From CALFMR01 sp035550595 (lineage in GTDB: Bacteria > Acidobacteriota > Vicinamibacteria > Vicinamibacterales > SCN-69-37), in NCBI GenBank assembly GCA_035550595.1, contig DASZOV010000051.1:1-28716 (forward strand): a DNA stretch of 28,716 nucleotides. Direction: 5' to 3'. Shown one piece after another: positions 14,530 through 22,981 of the stretch (the stretch's first letter is position 1; each line of letters begins with the position of its first letter). The position numbers and the translations under genes are program-made. A model generated the notes under the pieces. The model ran no database searches. It worked only from the letters and a program-made list of their open reading frames with translations, and had not been told where the DNA came from.

Positions 14530-15912
14530 CTACGTTCCCTTCCGGAGGACGACGGTCTTGATGGTCTCGAAGACGATGTAGAGGTCGAGCGGAATCGAAA
14601 AGTTCTTGATGTAATACAAGTCGTACTGAAGCTTCTGCAGCGCGTCTTCCGTGCTCGCGCCGTAGGTGTAGCGGACCTGCGCCCATCCGGTGAGTCCCGG
14701 CCGCATGACGTGACGCTGCCCGTAGTACGGGATCTGCTGCGTCAGATCGGTGACGAACTCCGGCCGTTCGGGCCGCGGGCCGACCAGGCTCATGTCGCCT
14801 TTGAGGATGTTCCACAACTGGGGCAGCTCGTCGAGTCGCGTCCGTCGCAGCAGGCCGCCGACCGCCGTGATGCGCGGATCGCCGGCGCGAGACGCCCAGA
14901 CGGGTCCCGTCTTGGCCTCGGCATCGGCGACCATCGTCCGGAACTTCCAGACCGTGAAAATCTTCCCGCGCAGCCCGACGCGGCGCTGGCTGTAGAAGAC
15001 CGGCCCGGGCGACGACAGCTTGACTCCGAGCGCCACGATGGCGCCCACTGGCGCAGCGATGACGAGCCCGATGGCGGCGGCGACAACATCCATCGCGCGT
15101 TTGCAGAACGCCAGGAACCGGCTCTTGCGGAAGCCCTCGGAGAAGATGAGCCAGCTCGGCCGCAGGTTGTCGACGGCAATCTTACCCGTGTACTCCTCGT
15201 AGACCGACGGCAGGTGATCGAACGTGACGCCGTCGAGCTTCATCTCGAGCAGCTTGTCCATCGGCAGCTTGCCGCGTGCGTCCGAGAGGCTCACGACGAC
15301 GCGGTCGACGCTGCGCGCGCGGACGATGGAGGGAATGTCCTCAATCGTGCCGATGACGCCAGGATTGATGACCGGCGCTCCAACACGGGTGGGATCGGGA
15401 TCGACGAATCCCACGATTTCGACGCCCAGATCCTGATGACGTTCGTACAGCTCGCGCGCCAGCTCCACGGCGCCTGGGCTCGTGCCGACGAGCAGCAGCC
15501 GTTCGCGTGGCCCGACTCTCCGGGCCACCCATTCGAAGGCAATCCGCCAACCGAGCACGGCCGAGATCACGAGGACCGCGGCGATGCCGATCACCCCTCG
15601 GCCGATGACCAGGCCCGGGAACCAGTAGTAGATCGCCGCCAGCGCGAACGAGGCTGCGGCGAGCGCCTGCAGCATCCGGATGAACAGCTCGCGACGGTCG
15701 GAAACGAGACGCAGATTGTAGAGATCGGCGTAATAGAGGCACGCCTGCAAGACGCCGGTCACGATGAGGATGCGGGCGACGCCGTGCCGCTCGGTAATCG
15801 TCGGCCACACCTCGCTTCCGAGGCGCAGGTAGGCCGCCGCCACGATGGCCGCCGCGACCAGGGCGGCCTCGAAGACCACGAGCGTCAACCCGCGCAGGGT
15901 GGGACCGCGCAT
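14530..15912 (-). CDS. Undecaprenyl-phosphate sugar phosphotransferase (TIGR03013-like, polyprenyl glycosylphosphotransferase)
   Basis: A 460-aa initiating enzyme that transfers a sugar-1-phosphate to undecaprenyl phosphate at the inner membrane, starting EPS repeat synthesis. The N-terminal 125 residues contain four to five hydrophobic segments, followed by a CoA-binding-like Rossmann region (ERLLLVGTSPGAVELARELY). The catalytic domain starts at KRAMDVVAAAIGLVIAAPVG and shows SPGPVFYSQRRVGLRGKIFT, FRTMVADAE, LRRTRLDELPQLWNILKGDM, SLVGPRPERPEF and RPGLTGWAQVRY, all diagnostic of the WcaJ/PssA class. The ATG shares one base with the stop of the kinase gene upstream (TGATG). Length and features match the sugar transferase of exosortase-A clusters. 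Its presence means chain initiation is coded here. Confidence 0.95.
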   Translation of the reverse strand: MRGPTLRGLTLVVFEAALVAAAIVAAAYLRLGSEVWPTITERHGVARILIVTGVLQACLYYADLYNLRLVSDRRELFIRMLQALAAASFALAAIYYWFPGLVIGRGVIGIAAVLVISAVLGWRIAFEWVARRVGPRERLLLVGTSPGAVELARELYERHQDLGVEIVGFVDPDPTRVGAPVINPGVIGTIEDIPSIVRARSVDRVVVSLSDARGKLPMDKLLEMKLDGVTFDHLPSVYEEYTGKIAVDNLRPSWLIFSEGFRKSRFLAFCKRAMDVVAAAIGLVIAAPVGAIVALGVKLSSPGPVFYSQRRVGLRGKIFTVWKFRTMVADAEAKTGPVWASRAGDPRITAVGGLLRRTRLDELPQLWNILKGDMSLVGPRPERPEFVTDLTQQIPYYGQRHVMRPGLTGWAQVRYTYGASTEDALQKLQYDLYYIKNFSIPLDLYIVFETIKTVVLRKGT

Positions 15913-16853
15913 CAGTCCACCGTCTCACGCGCCGGCGAGGCCACCGCCGAGTAATAGCCCGTGTAGTCGTACTTGGAGGTCGACACGTCGGCGAGCGTCC
16001 GGTTCAGCACGACGCCGAGCACGCGATCGCGGCCGAGCGCGTCGACCGCGCGCCGCACGAGCGGATACGGAGTGTCCTCCGCCTTGATCACGAGGAGCGC
16101 GCCGTCCGACATGCCGGCGAGCAGGTTCGCGTCGGCAATCAGTCCGACCGGCGGCGTGTCGATGATGACCCAATCGAACACCTCGCGCGCTTCGGCGATG
16201 AGGCGGCGCATGCGCTCCGATGTCAGCGCGTTCATCGGATTCGCGGTCGGCCGTCCCGCGGGCAGCACGGTGAGGTGCGCCGACACGTGACGCAGCGCGA
16301 GTGGCTGGTCCTCGTCAGCGGTCAGGCCCTCGCCGAGTCCGATCGATCCGTCGATGTCGAAGATCTCGTGCAGCGACGGACGTCGCAGATCGGCGTCGAT
16401 GAGCAGCACGCGCCGGTGGTACGACTCGCTGAACGTCAAGGCCAGGTTCGACGCCGTGAGCGTCTTGCCCTCGCCAGGCAGCGCGCTCGTGAGCATGATG
16501 ACCTTGAGGCCGTGCTCGGCCTGGCCCTGATGCAGCGTGGCGGCCAGGCGCCGGTACTGTTCGCGCGATCGCGGCAGCATGTGCGGATCGACGACGACCT
16601 TGCCCGTCAGGCGCGCGCACAGCCCGTCGCGCACGGCACCGAACATCGGCGAAGGCGCTGGGGTCGCCTCGCGCGCGCTCCGGCCGGGCCCGCGATACAC
16701 CTCACGCAGGCGGACATCGACCGCCGCTTCGGCCGCGGCCACGGCCGCCGTGGACCGTGGGGCCTCGGACCGGATCGCTTCGGTCCCGGCTCCCGCAGGT
16801 CCACCGGCTGCCCGCTCGGCGGCACGACGCATCGCTTCATCTACGCGACCCAT
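15912..16853 (-). CDS. CpsD/CapB-type tyrosine autokinase (XrtA-associated)
   Basis: A 313-aa cytoplasmic BY-kinase. The first 90 residues are Ala/Arg rich and probably disordered. The kinase domain has Walker A SALPGEGKT at 123-131, Walker A' LLIDADLRRPS at 150-160 and Walker B VIIDTPP at 229-235. A small C-terminal Tyr cluster (Tyr295, Tyr297, Tyr300, Tyr301) is the expected autophosphorylation tail. Such kinases pair with a Wzz-like membrane protein and control chain length and export by cycles of phosphorylation. Here the Wzz-like gene is two genes upstream, so the kinase and its transmembrane activator are separate polypeptides, as in Gram-positive CpsC/CpsD and exosortase-A loci. It begins 12 bp after the ATPase gene and its stop shares one base with the sugar-transferase ATG. 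Confidence 0.92.
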   Translation of the reverse strand: MGRVDEAMRRAAERAAGGPAGAGTEAIRSEAPRSTAAVAAAEAAVDVRLREVYRGPGRSAREATPAPSPMFGAVRDGLCARLTGKVVVDPHMLPRSREQYRRLAATLHQGQAEHGLKVIMLTSALPGEGKTLTASNLALTFSESYHRRVLLIDADLRRPSLHEIFDIDGSIGLGEGLTADEDQPLALRHVSAHLTVLPAGRPTANPMNALTSERMRRLIAEAREVFDWVIIDTPPVGLIADANLLAGMSDGALLVIKAEDTPYPLVRRAVDALGRDRVLGVVLNRTLADVSTSKYDYTGYYSAVASPARETVD

Positions 16854-16865
16854 GCTCGGGACTCC

Positions 16866-17858
16866 TCAGTTCCAGAAAAAGGAAAACCGCCGGCGCTTCG
16901 GCGTGAACGTATCGAACATATCCCCCTCGGGGGTCGTCGCGGCCGCGTCGGGCGCGGGCACAGGTGCCTCGACCGGGAGCAGCCGAGCCGTGCCCGGCGC
17001 AACCGTCGAAGCAGCCGCCGGGCGCGCAGGCGAAGCGGACGGGGCCGACAGCGGGATGTCGAAGTCGCGGCACACTTCCCTGACGATGGCGCCATCGACC
17101 GGACGTCGTCCGGCGGCGAACCCACCGAGCAGCGCGTTGTCGGCGATGACGTTGATCGTCCGCGGCAGGCCGCGCGCGCCCTCGTGCAAGAGTGCCATGG
17201 CCTCGGCCGTGAAGACGTCCGCTCCCGATCCACCAGCCGCCTGAATGCGTCCACGAATATAGGTCTCCGTCTCGGCGCGGCTGAGCGATCCCAGCGTGCA
17301 GCGCAGCGACACGCGCTGCTTGAACTGGCGAAGCGCCTGCTCGTTCAGCCGATCGGCGAGTTCCGGCTGGCCCGCGATGATGACCGACAGCAGCTTCTCG
17401 TCGTCGGTCTCGATGTTCGAAAGCAGCCGGATTTCCTCGAGCAGCTCGAGCGGCAGGCTCTGCGCTTCGTCGACGATGAGGACCGTGGTCTCACCGGCCG
17501 TACGGCGCGCCATGAGGAGCGCCTCGAGCTCGACGAGCATGCGCGTCTTCGATGCGGCGGCCTCGGCGGAGAGTCCGAACTTCGCCGTCAACATCTCGAC
17601 GAACTCCTCGCGCGACAGCGTCGGATTGTTCAAGTGCACGCAGTGCACGCGGACCGGCTGCGTCTCGATGGCGGCGCGAATCACGGTCGTCTTGCCCGAC
17701 CCAGCCTCACCGACGAGCAGCGTGATGCCCTTGCGGCTCGCGATGCCGTACTCCAGATTGCGGAGCGCCTCGCGGTGCGCGTCCGTCAGGACGAGGAACC
17801 GCGGCGTCGGCGTCAGGTCGAAGGGCCGCTCGCGCAGCCCGAAGAACGGTTCGTACAT
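16866..17858 (-). CDS. XrtA/PEP-CTERM-system-associated AAA ATPase (ExeA/GspA-like, TIGR03015)
   Basis: A 330-aa ATPase opening MYEPFFGLRERPFDLTPTPR, the hallmark of the ExeA/GspA-like family. Walker A GEAGSGKTT lies at 50-58 and Walker B VLIVDEAQ at 126-133, followed by LLSNIETDDEKLLSVIIAGQ PEL and RGLPRTINVIADNALLGGFA. The last 60 residues are Pro/Ala rich and end in a basic RRRFSFFW. In type II secretion, GspA helps assemble the secretin through peptidoglycan. In EPS loci the role is unproven, but helping the export channel across the cell wall is plausible. It lies 7 bp after the Wzz-like gene and 12 bp before the kinase gene. Identity as the EPS-locus ATPase is supported by both motifs and context. 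Confidence 0.93.
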   Translation of the reverse strand: MYEPFFGLRERPFDLTPTPRFLVLTDAHREALRNLEYGIASRKGITLLVGEAGSGKTTVIRAAIETQPVRVHCVHLNNPTLSREEFVEMLTAKFGLSAEAAASKTRMLVELEALLMARRTAGETTVLIVDEAQSLPLELLEEIRLLSNIETDDEKLLSVIIAGQPELADRLNEQALRQFKQRVSLRCTLGSLSRAETETYIRGRIQAAGGSGADVFTAEAMALLHEGARGLPRTINVIADNALLGGFAAGRRPVDGAIVREVCRDFDIPLSAPSASPARPAAASTVAPGTARLLPVEAPVPAPDAAATTPEGDMFDTFTPKRRRFSFFWN

Positions 17859-17865
17859 GCGATCC

Positions 17866-19410
17866 TCAGCGGACGAGCGTGTAGGCGACCACCGCCAGGC
17901 CCGCGAGCACGGTCGTGCCGAGCAGCGTGCCGATGGCGAGCCGCTGCCAGACGTGACGCCGGCGGTCGGCGTCCGATTGCATCAGCGGCACGACGGCGAC
18001 GACCGGCAGATCGAGCACGGCCCGGGCGTCGTCATCGGTCTTGAGCGTCTGGTCACGGTACTCGAGCAGCAGAATCAGCGCCGCACCGAACGTCAGGCCG
18101 GCGCCCAGTCCGGCCGCGTTCAGTTTGAGCCGGTTCGGGCTGTAGGGGCGCTCGGGCACCTGCGCGGGATCGAGCAGGCGGAACGTCTCGCCGATCTGCC
18201 GGCTCTCGAGGTTCGCCGCGAGCTGCGCATCCTCCTTCTTCGACAACAGGCTCGAATAGCGATCCGACCAGTTCTTGTAGTCGCGCGTCAGCTCGGTGAG
18301 CTCGGCCTCGCGGTTCGGCGCGGCGTCGACCCGGCGCTGGTACTCGGCAGCCGACGCGCGGAGCTGGTCCTGATCGGCGCGCTTGCGCGCCATCTGCCGG
18401 TCGAGCTCGTCGATCGACGCCTGGAGGTTGCTGATCTGCCGCTGACGTTCGGCTTCGGCCGGTGACAGGATCGGCGCAGCGCCGGGCTGTGCCGCCGCGG
18501 CGGCCTCGTCGCGGGCTTTCTGCTCGAGATCGCGCACCGCGCGACGCGCGGCTTCGAGGTCCGGATGACCGGGCTTGTAGCGCGCCTCATAATCGGCCAG
18601 TTGCGCGCGCGCCACAGCCAACTGCTGAGCAGTCGACGTCGGCGCGGCAGTGCCAGGCACGGGCACGGTCACGATGGGCGCACGGGCCTGGGCGAGCTGG
18701 CGCGCGAGCTCGATTCGCATGTCCTGATCGCGATTGAGCGAGTCGGCGAGCTGCTGTTGCTGCAGTTGGGCGTTCTGCACCTGCTGCAGGTTCGCGTTGA
18801 GCTGCGATGGCAGCTCTCCGGCATGCGCCTGGTTGTACGCCGCGAGCCGGGTCTCGATCTGCTGGAGCTGCTCGTGCGCGTTGGTGAGCTGCTGCTCGAG
18901 GAAATCGTTGGTTCCCTCGGACAGGTTCTTCCGGTCCTGCAGACTCTCGCCGATGAAGAGCGACGCGAGGCGTGCCGTTACCTTGGCCACCGTGTTCGGA
19001 TCGCTGCCGATGTAGCTGATCCGGAACGAGTCGCCGTTGACGACGTCGATCCGGATGTCGTGTTCGCGCATCCGTTCGACGATGTCTTCCATGATGCCGG
19101 TCCGGCGCTGCTCGGGATAGAGATTGAACTCGGTGATGAGCTGCTCGAGGCGCGTCCGGCTGAGAATCTGCTGCCGGATGCTCTGCAGCCGATCCTCGAT
19201 GCTCGTCGTGACGACCGGGCGCACGTAGGAGTCCGGCACGCGCTGCGGCACGATCTGTACGAGCGTCTCCGACCGGTACATGTCGGGGAGCTGCCGCACG
19301 ACGCCCGCGACGCCCGCGGCGACCACCGCGAACGGCACGAGCAGCCACCAGATGCGGCGGCGTAGGATCCCCAGGACGTCATCGACCGTATAGGCCTTAC
19401 CGGGCAGCAT
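17866..19410 (-). CDS. Chain-length determinant protein (Wzz/PCP family, XrtA-type)
   Basis: A 514-aa inner-membrane protein that controls polysaccharide chain length and activates the partner kinase. A first membrane segment is at about residues 20-40 (IWWLLVPFAVVAAGVAGVV) and a GxxY-type Wzz start (YTVDDVLGILRRR) precedes it. The periplasmic part (about 45-425) is rich in Gln, Glu and Ala heptads: residues 170-250 and 290-375 look like long coiled coils. A PxxPxxP-like RLLDPAQVPERPYSPN motif comes just before membrane segment 2 (about 427-448). A third segment lies near the C-terminus (about 490-511), where many Wzz proteins have only two. The start overlaps the barrel gene by 14 bp. It matches the exosortase-A chain-length group (TIGR03007) in length and gene order. 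Confidence 0.92.
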   Translation of the reverse strand: MLPGKAYTVDDVLGILRRRIWWLLVPFAVVAAGVAGVVRQLPDMYRSETLVQIVPQRVPDSYVRPVVTTSIEDRLQSIRQQILSRTRLEQLITEFNLYPEQRRTGIMEDIVERMREHDIRIDVVNGDSFRISYIGSDPNTVAKVTARLASLFIGESLQDRKNLSEGTNDFLEQQLTNAHEQLQQIETRLAAYNQAHAGELPSQLNANLQQVQNAQLQQQQLADSLNRDQDMRIELARQLAQARAPIVTVPVPGTAAPTSTAQQLAVARAQLADYEARYKPGHPDLEAARRAVRDLEQKARDEAAAAAQPGAAPILSPAEAERQRQISNLQASIDELDRQMARKRADQDQLRASAAEYQRRVDAAPNREAELTELTRDYKNWSDRYSSLLSKKEDAQLAANLESRQIGETFRLLDPAQVPERPYSPNRLKLNAAGLGAGLTFGAALILLLEYRDQTLKTDDDARAVLDLPVVAVVPLMQSDADRRRHVWQRLAIGTLLGTTVLAGLAVVAYTLVR

Positions 19411-20788
19411 GAGGTCTCCTCACACGATGCAGAAGCGGTGCCCAGAGCTGCAGGCCGGCCTGCACGCTCTGGCGGTCGAGCTGGCGGAACACGGCGCCCG
19501 ACAGCGGCGCGCCGGTATCGAACGTGTAACGGTAGTAGTTGTAGCTCGCGCTCATGGCCAGATTGCGGGACAGCGCAATCGTCAACTGCGCGGTGCCGTC
19601 GTAGGCATCGAAGCCCGTGGCCGCATCCCCCTGGTTGAAGCCCAGATGGCCCACCGTGGCCGCGATCTGGGTGCGCAGCTCGACTCTCCGGCCGATGAGG
19701 CCGCCAACGGCCATGGCCAGACTATCGGAGAACGTGGGTTCCACGAGCGTCTTGATGAATCCCACGTCGCGGCTGTAGGTGAGCGCGGCGTCCCAGGTGC
19801 GGCCGATCTGGCGATCGAGCGTCGCATGACCGATGATGCGAAACAGGGTCGTGTCACCGTCCGAAATCGCCGTCGTCCCCGTCGAGAACGCGAGCGACGT
19901 GTGCCGCGAGATCGACAACGCGTGGCTGTAGTCGATGCCTGCGTCGATCGAGTCGTTGCGGATCGTCCGGCTGCCGTCGGCCAGGTCGTACGTCCCGAGA
20001 CGGCGGGCATAGCCGATTTTCACACCGAGGTCGCGAGTGAGCTGGCGATGGATCGAAGCGCCGGCTCCGCGCAACGTCTGGTTCCGGTGCTCGTCGCCAA
20101 GCTCTCCACGTGAGTCCTCGTAGTAGAGCTCGGCTCCCGTGCGTTCGCTGAGTGCGTAGTCGAGCGCGGCCGTGCCGTCCACGCTGCGATACGCGCCGCT
20201 CGCGACGTCCTGCGTGTAGTCGATGGGCGAGATCGTGCCGGGATCCGCGGCGATGGCGTCGGGAAAGAGCGTCAACCCGTAGAGCGGCTGGACGACACCC
20301 GTGAGATTGCCGCTGAGGGTCAGCCGGCGCGTGAGCAACGCCGATCCGCCGGCCGCTGCCGAATAGCCGGGCAGGACGTCGTGCCTCGACTCGTAGTACC
20401 GCGCCGAGGCGCCCGCCGACGCGTTGAACGTCACGCGATCGCGATCGAGCGCGTAGCTCACGTCACCCGAGGCCGCGCTGAACGGACCGGTAAACGTCGG
20501 CGGCAGCCCGCCCGTCGTCTCGCCCACGGGCCGCGAGAGCCGGTCGTTCGAATAGCCACCGCCGAGCGAGATCGACGTCGTGAGTAGCTGGCCCGCATCG
20601 TCCACGCCGCTGCGGAAGATGCCGCGGTACGGCCGCTCCGTGCGAACGTTGTCAGGCGCGGTCTGCGGGGGCGCGGCGTCGCCTGCCGCCGCATCCGGCG
20701 CGCCGGCGGGTGCCTGCGCGCGCACCGGCTGGCCGAAGGCCGTCAGCACCACGCCGCACACGATCGCGATCATCAGGATCGTCCTCAC
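19397..20788 (-). CDS. Outer-membrane beta-barrel protein (TIGR03016/BBP2-like)
   Basis: A 463-aa secreted protein with a signal peptide of about 24 residues (MRTILMIAIVCGVVLTAFGQ, cleavage after VRA). From about residue 60 the sequence alternates hydrophobic and polar residues in many short beta strands ending in Tyr, Phe or Trp (TSISLGGGYSNDRL, ASARYYESRHDV, ELYYEDSRGEL, AALTYSRDVGF, MSASYNYYRYTF), as in outer-membrane barrels. Between the export and chain-length genes of exosortase-A loci there is usually a protein of this kind, so it is likely the outer-membrane partner in EPS secretion, though no direct role is known. The strand order ends at LQLWAPL and is followed by a short basic tail. 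It starts 6 bp after the export gene and overlaps the Wzz-like gene by 14 bp. Confidence 0.85.
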   Translation of the reverse strand: MRTILMIAIVCGVVLTAFGQPVRAQAPAGAPDAAAGDAAPPQTAPDNVRTERPYRGIFRSGVDDAGQLLTTSISLGGGYSNDRLSRPVGETTGGLPPTFTGPFSAASGDVSYALDRDRVTFNASAGASARYYESRHDVLPGYSAAAGGSALLTRRLTLSGNLTGVVQPLYGLTLFPDAIAADPGTISPIDYTQDVASGAYRSVDGTAALDYALSERTGAELYYEDSRGELGDEHRNQTLRGAGASIHRQLTRDLGVKIGYARRLGTYDLADGSRTIRNDSIDAGIDYSHALSISRHTSLAFSTGTTAISDGDTTLFRIIGHATLDRQIGRTWDAALTYSRDVGFIKTLVEPTFSDSLAMAVGGLIGRRVELRTQIAATVGHLGFNQGDAATGFDAYDGTAQLTIALSRNLAMSASYNYYRYTFDTGAPLSGAVFRQLDRQSVQAGLQLWAPLLHRVRRPHAAR

Positions 20789-20794
20789 GCGCCC

Positions 20795-21457
20795 TCAGGG
20801 AACGACGACGCTGTCGCCGGGCTTCAGCAGGATGTTCTGTTTGAGGCTGCCGGCCTTTCGCTTCGCGACGTCCTTGTAGTTGAAGCGGTAGCTCACCGGC
20901 TGGCCGTTCTCGACACGGATGACCGTGATGTTGTCCGAGTCGGCGTACTCGAGCAGGCCGCCCGCCGTCGCGATGAGCTGGATCACGGTCGTCGGCACGA
21001 GCAGCGGATAGGGCCCGGGCTTGGCCACCTCCCCGGTGATGAACACCTGGCGACTGTTGATGGCCTTGACGCTCACGAGGACCGTCGGCGTCTCCTGGAA
21101 GAACTTGCTCGCCGCCGTCGTGATCTTCTCCCGGAGCTGCTCAGGCGTCAGTCCGGCGGCCTGAATGTCGTTGATCAGCCAGAACGAGATCCGGCCGTCG
21201 GGACGGACCGTCACGTCGCTCGTGAGCGTCGCGTCCTTCCAGAAGCTGATCTGCAGCACGTCGGCCGGCCCGATGACGTAGTCGACGGGCAACGGGACAC
21301 CGCCATCAATCTGAGCCGTGCCGGGCGCAGACGGCGCCGGCATGGGGCCCGGCGCGGCGGCTGGCGGCGTCTGCGCCCAGACGCTGCCCGCCACGACACT
21401 GCACACGGCCATCATTCCCACGGTTCGAAGTACGCGCATATGCCACCAAGTCGTCAT
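20795..21457 (-). CDS. Polysaccharide export protein (Wza-like, Poly_export domain plus SLBB)
   Basis: A 220-aa periplasmic/outer-membrane protein that forms the exit for EPS. The ATG at 21457 is preceded by AGGA overlapping the regulator's stop codon; a second ATG at 21439 would remove six residues and leaves an equally good signal peptide (MRVLRTVGMMAVCSVVAGSV, cleavage after VWA). There is no lipobox Cys, so it is not a typical lipoprotein Wza. YVIGPADVLQISFWKDATL and VRPDGRISFWLINDIQAAGL are the Poly_export domain. VSVKAINSRQVFITGEVAKPGPYPLLVPTTV is the SLBB-type beta-grasp, and LLKPGDSVVVP ends the protein. It is short compared with Wza (about 380 aa) but normal for exosortase-A loci. 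It lies 7 bp after the activator gene, tying regulator and export genes into one transcript. Confidence 0.93.
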   Translation of the reverse strand: MTTWWHMRVLRTVGMMAVCSVVAGSVWAQTPPAAAPGPMPAPSAPGTAQIDGGVPLPVDYVIGPADVLQISFWKDATLTSDVTVRPDGRISFWLINDIQAAGLTPEQLREKITTAASKFFQETPTVLVSVKAINSRQVFITGEVAKPGPYPLLVPTTVIQLIATAGGLLEYADSDNITVIRVENGQPVSYRFNYKDVAKRKAGSLKQNILLKPGDSVVVP

Positions 21458-21464
21458 TCGGGTC

Positions 21465-22547
21465 CTATCGATATTCCTTGAAGGGAAGCTGGCAGTCGTG
21501 CTTTCGCAGGAAATTCAGGAAACGCTTGTAGTCGGACGGATCCATGTTGAAGAGGCGCAGGACGATCTTGTAGTTGCCCCGCGCCTCTTCGAGTCCCTTG
21601 TGCACGAGATCGCGCACGTTGCTGCGCGTGATTTCACGGTTCATGTACAGCGGATAAACAGCCGTCCAGAACGACTCGCGATCTTCGACGAGCCGCTTGA
21701 AGAGGTCATCGGCGACCGTCCGCCGCCGTTCGCGGCGCGGCCGCGCGAACTGCCCCGGCGTGCGGATGTCCGGCGACAGATCGTCGAGCTGGATGACTTC
21801 GCGACGTCCGGTCACGACCAGCCGCTCGACGACGTTCTCGACCTGGCGGACGTTGCCGGGCCAGGCGTAGGAACTGAGCGCCGCCATCGCATCGGGCGCA
21901 ATCGCGCGCACCGGGCTGTGATGGCCGCTCCCGTTGCCGTTGACGGGCGTGGTGAAGCGGCGCAGGAAGTGATCGACGAGCAGCGGAATGTCCTCGCGGC
22001 GCTCTCTGAGCGGCGGCACGATGAGATGGATGACGTTGATGCGGTAGAACAGGTCCTCGCGGAACAACGCCTGGCTGATGAGATCCTGCAGGTTCCTATT
22101 GGTCGCCGCCATGACCCGGACGTTGGTCGCCTTGGCCAGCCGCTCGGCGCCGACTTTCTGAATCTCGCCGGTCTCGAGGAACCGGAGGAGCAGCCCCTGC
22201 ATCCGCAACGTCATCTCCCCGATCTCGTCGAGGAAGATGGTGCCGTTGTCGGCCATCTCGAGTTTACCGGGCTTGTCGCGATAGGCGCCGGTGAAACTGC
22301 CCTTGACGTGGCCGAAGAGCTCGGACTCGAGGAGTGTCTCGGGGATGCCGGCGCAATTGACCGGGACGAACGTCTGGGCGCGCGTGCTGGCGGCGTTGAT
22401 GGCGCGTGCCACGACCTCCTTGCCGGTCCCACTCTCGCCGGTGATGAGGACCTTGGCATCCGAGCGGGCAACGCGCTCGATCTCCGCCTTCAGGTCCGCC
22501 ATCACCTGGCTGGTACCAATCATCTGCACGTGGCCGTTGTATCTCAT
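21465..22547 (-). CDS. Sigma-54-dependent activator without receiver domain (PspF-like), EPS operon first gene
   Basis: A 360-aa bacterial enhancer-binding protein. ATG 22547 is preferred over the upstream GTG at 22646 because homology with the 22982 gene starts there (IGTSQVMADLKAEIERVA). Walker A GESGTGK is at 37-43, the sigma-54 contact loop reads GSFTGA at 83-88 (Ala to Ser change of GAFTGA), and Walker B FLDE includes Asp107-Glu108; sensor AATNRNL and WPGNVRQVENVVER follow. There is no REC, GAF or PAS domain. The last 85 residues form a separate module with SFWTAVYPLYM, REITR, GNYKIVLRLFNM and DYKRFLNFLRKHDC, which resembles a divergent Fis-type helix-turn-helix. It probably drives EPS genes; a signal input must come from a partner. 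It heads the operon and may self-regulate. Confidence 0.9.
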   Translation of the reverse strand: MRYNGHVQMIGTSQVMADLKAEIERVARSDAKVLITGESGTGKEVVARAINAASTRAQTFVPVNCAGIPETLLESELFGHVKGSFTGAYRDKPGKLEMADNGTIFLDEIGEMTLRMQGLLLRFLETGEIQKVGAERLAKATNVRVMAATNRNLQDLISQALFREDLFYRINVIHLIVPPLRERREDIPLLVDHFLRRFTTPVNGNGSGHHSPVRAIAPDAMAALSSYAWPGNVRQVENVVERLVVTGRREVIQLDDLSPDIRTPGQFARPRRERRRTVADDLFKRLVEDRESFWTAVYPLYMNREITRSNVRDLVHKGLEEARGNYKIVLRLFNMDPSDYKRFLNFLRKHDCQLPFKEYR

Positions 22548-22675
22548 CGCTGCGCGTGTCCCTGCACCGGGCCGCGCGCACGACATCGCGCCGACCCCTG
22601 GTCGCCGTTCTCTATTGCAAAGGTGCCTCCCGCCTGGAACGACCACGGGATGATGGCTTTCAAACCATTGATAGA

Positions 22676-22694
22676 TTGCAGCTTACCGTGCCAA
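22676..22694 (-). promoter_or_regulatory. Sigma-54-like promoter toward the EPS operon (spacing one base long)
   Basis: On the minus strand TTGGCACGGTAAGCTGCAA carries a perfect TTGGCACG -24 block and a TGCAA -12 block. The distance between the GG and GC pairs is 11 bp, where 10 is standard, so activity is uncertain. It would start transcription near 22666, about 120 nt before the ATG at 22547. Confidence 0.35.
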
Positions 22695-22880
22695 GCGGCC
22701 CAGGACGCGCGTGGCGTCAAAGACCGAAGAAGTGCCGGACTGATCAGATTCCACGCGAAGAAAGTCTTCGCCAGAAGAGACTTTTACACGTCATCAGGAC
22801 GCCCAAAGGCTGCCGCCTGGCGTCACGGCCCGCCGGGTAACGTTTCATAAATGTCTGTGATTCATGTGGTTGCATGCAAT

Positions 22881-22899
22881 TCAATGGCTCGGCCATTGA
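22881..22899. promoter_or_regulatory. Palindromic operator candidate
   Basis: TCAATGGCTCGGCCATTGA is a perfect 8-bp inverted repeat with a 3-bp spacer. Its right arm overlaps the -35 hexamer at 22896-22901, the place where a bound protein would block or modulate the promoter. Confidence 0.55.
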
Positions 22900-22924
22900 C
22901 GCCCCACGGAAGTCCCGATAGTAT
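22896..22924 (+). promoter_or_regulatory. Sigma-70 promoter for the 22982 activator
   Basis: TTGACG at 22896-22901 and TAGTAT at 22919-22924 are separated by exactly 17 bp, close to the housekeeping consensus. The predicted start is near 22931, about 50 nt before the TTG start codon. Confidence 0.7.
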
Positions 22925-22981
22925 TCCTATTCCCGGATAAAAGTCGCGTTCTCCCCGCGACGATGGGAAGGAATCCCCACT

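Larger units (their letters stand above)
22548..22981. other. 434-bp divergent intergenic regulatory region
   Basis: This region separates the two divergent activators. It contains a sigma-54-like site toward the left operon (22676-22694), a TTGCATGCAA palindrome (22870-22879), a 19-bp palindrome (22881-22899), a strong sigma-70 promoter toward the right gene (22896-22924) and the Shine-Dalgarno GGGAAGGA at 22965-22972. A half-site CCATTGA of the 19-bp palindrome recurs at 22665-22671. The open frames across it have no gene-like features. Confidence 0.6.

Noticed and set aside
14278..18044. Long plus-strand frames (558 and 589 aa) opposite the deacetylase, sugar transferase, kinase and ATPase genes
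   Set aside because: No family motifs, and the minus strand has diagnostic motifs and operon spacing throughout.
22548..22646. Upstream GTG start for the first activator (33 extra residues)
   Set aside because: The extra residues are Arg/Gly/Pro rich and have no counterpart in the paralogue, whose homology starts at the ATG at 22547.
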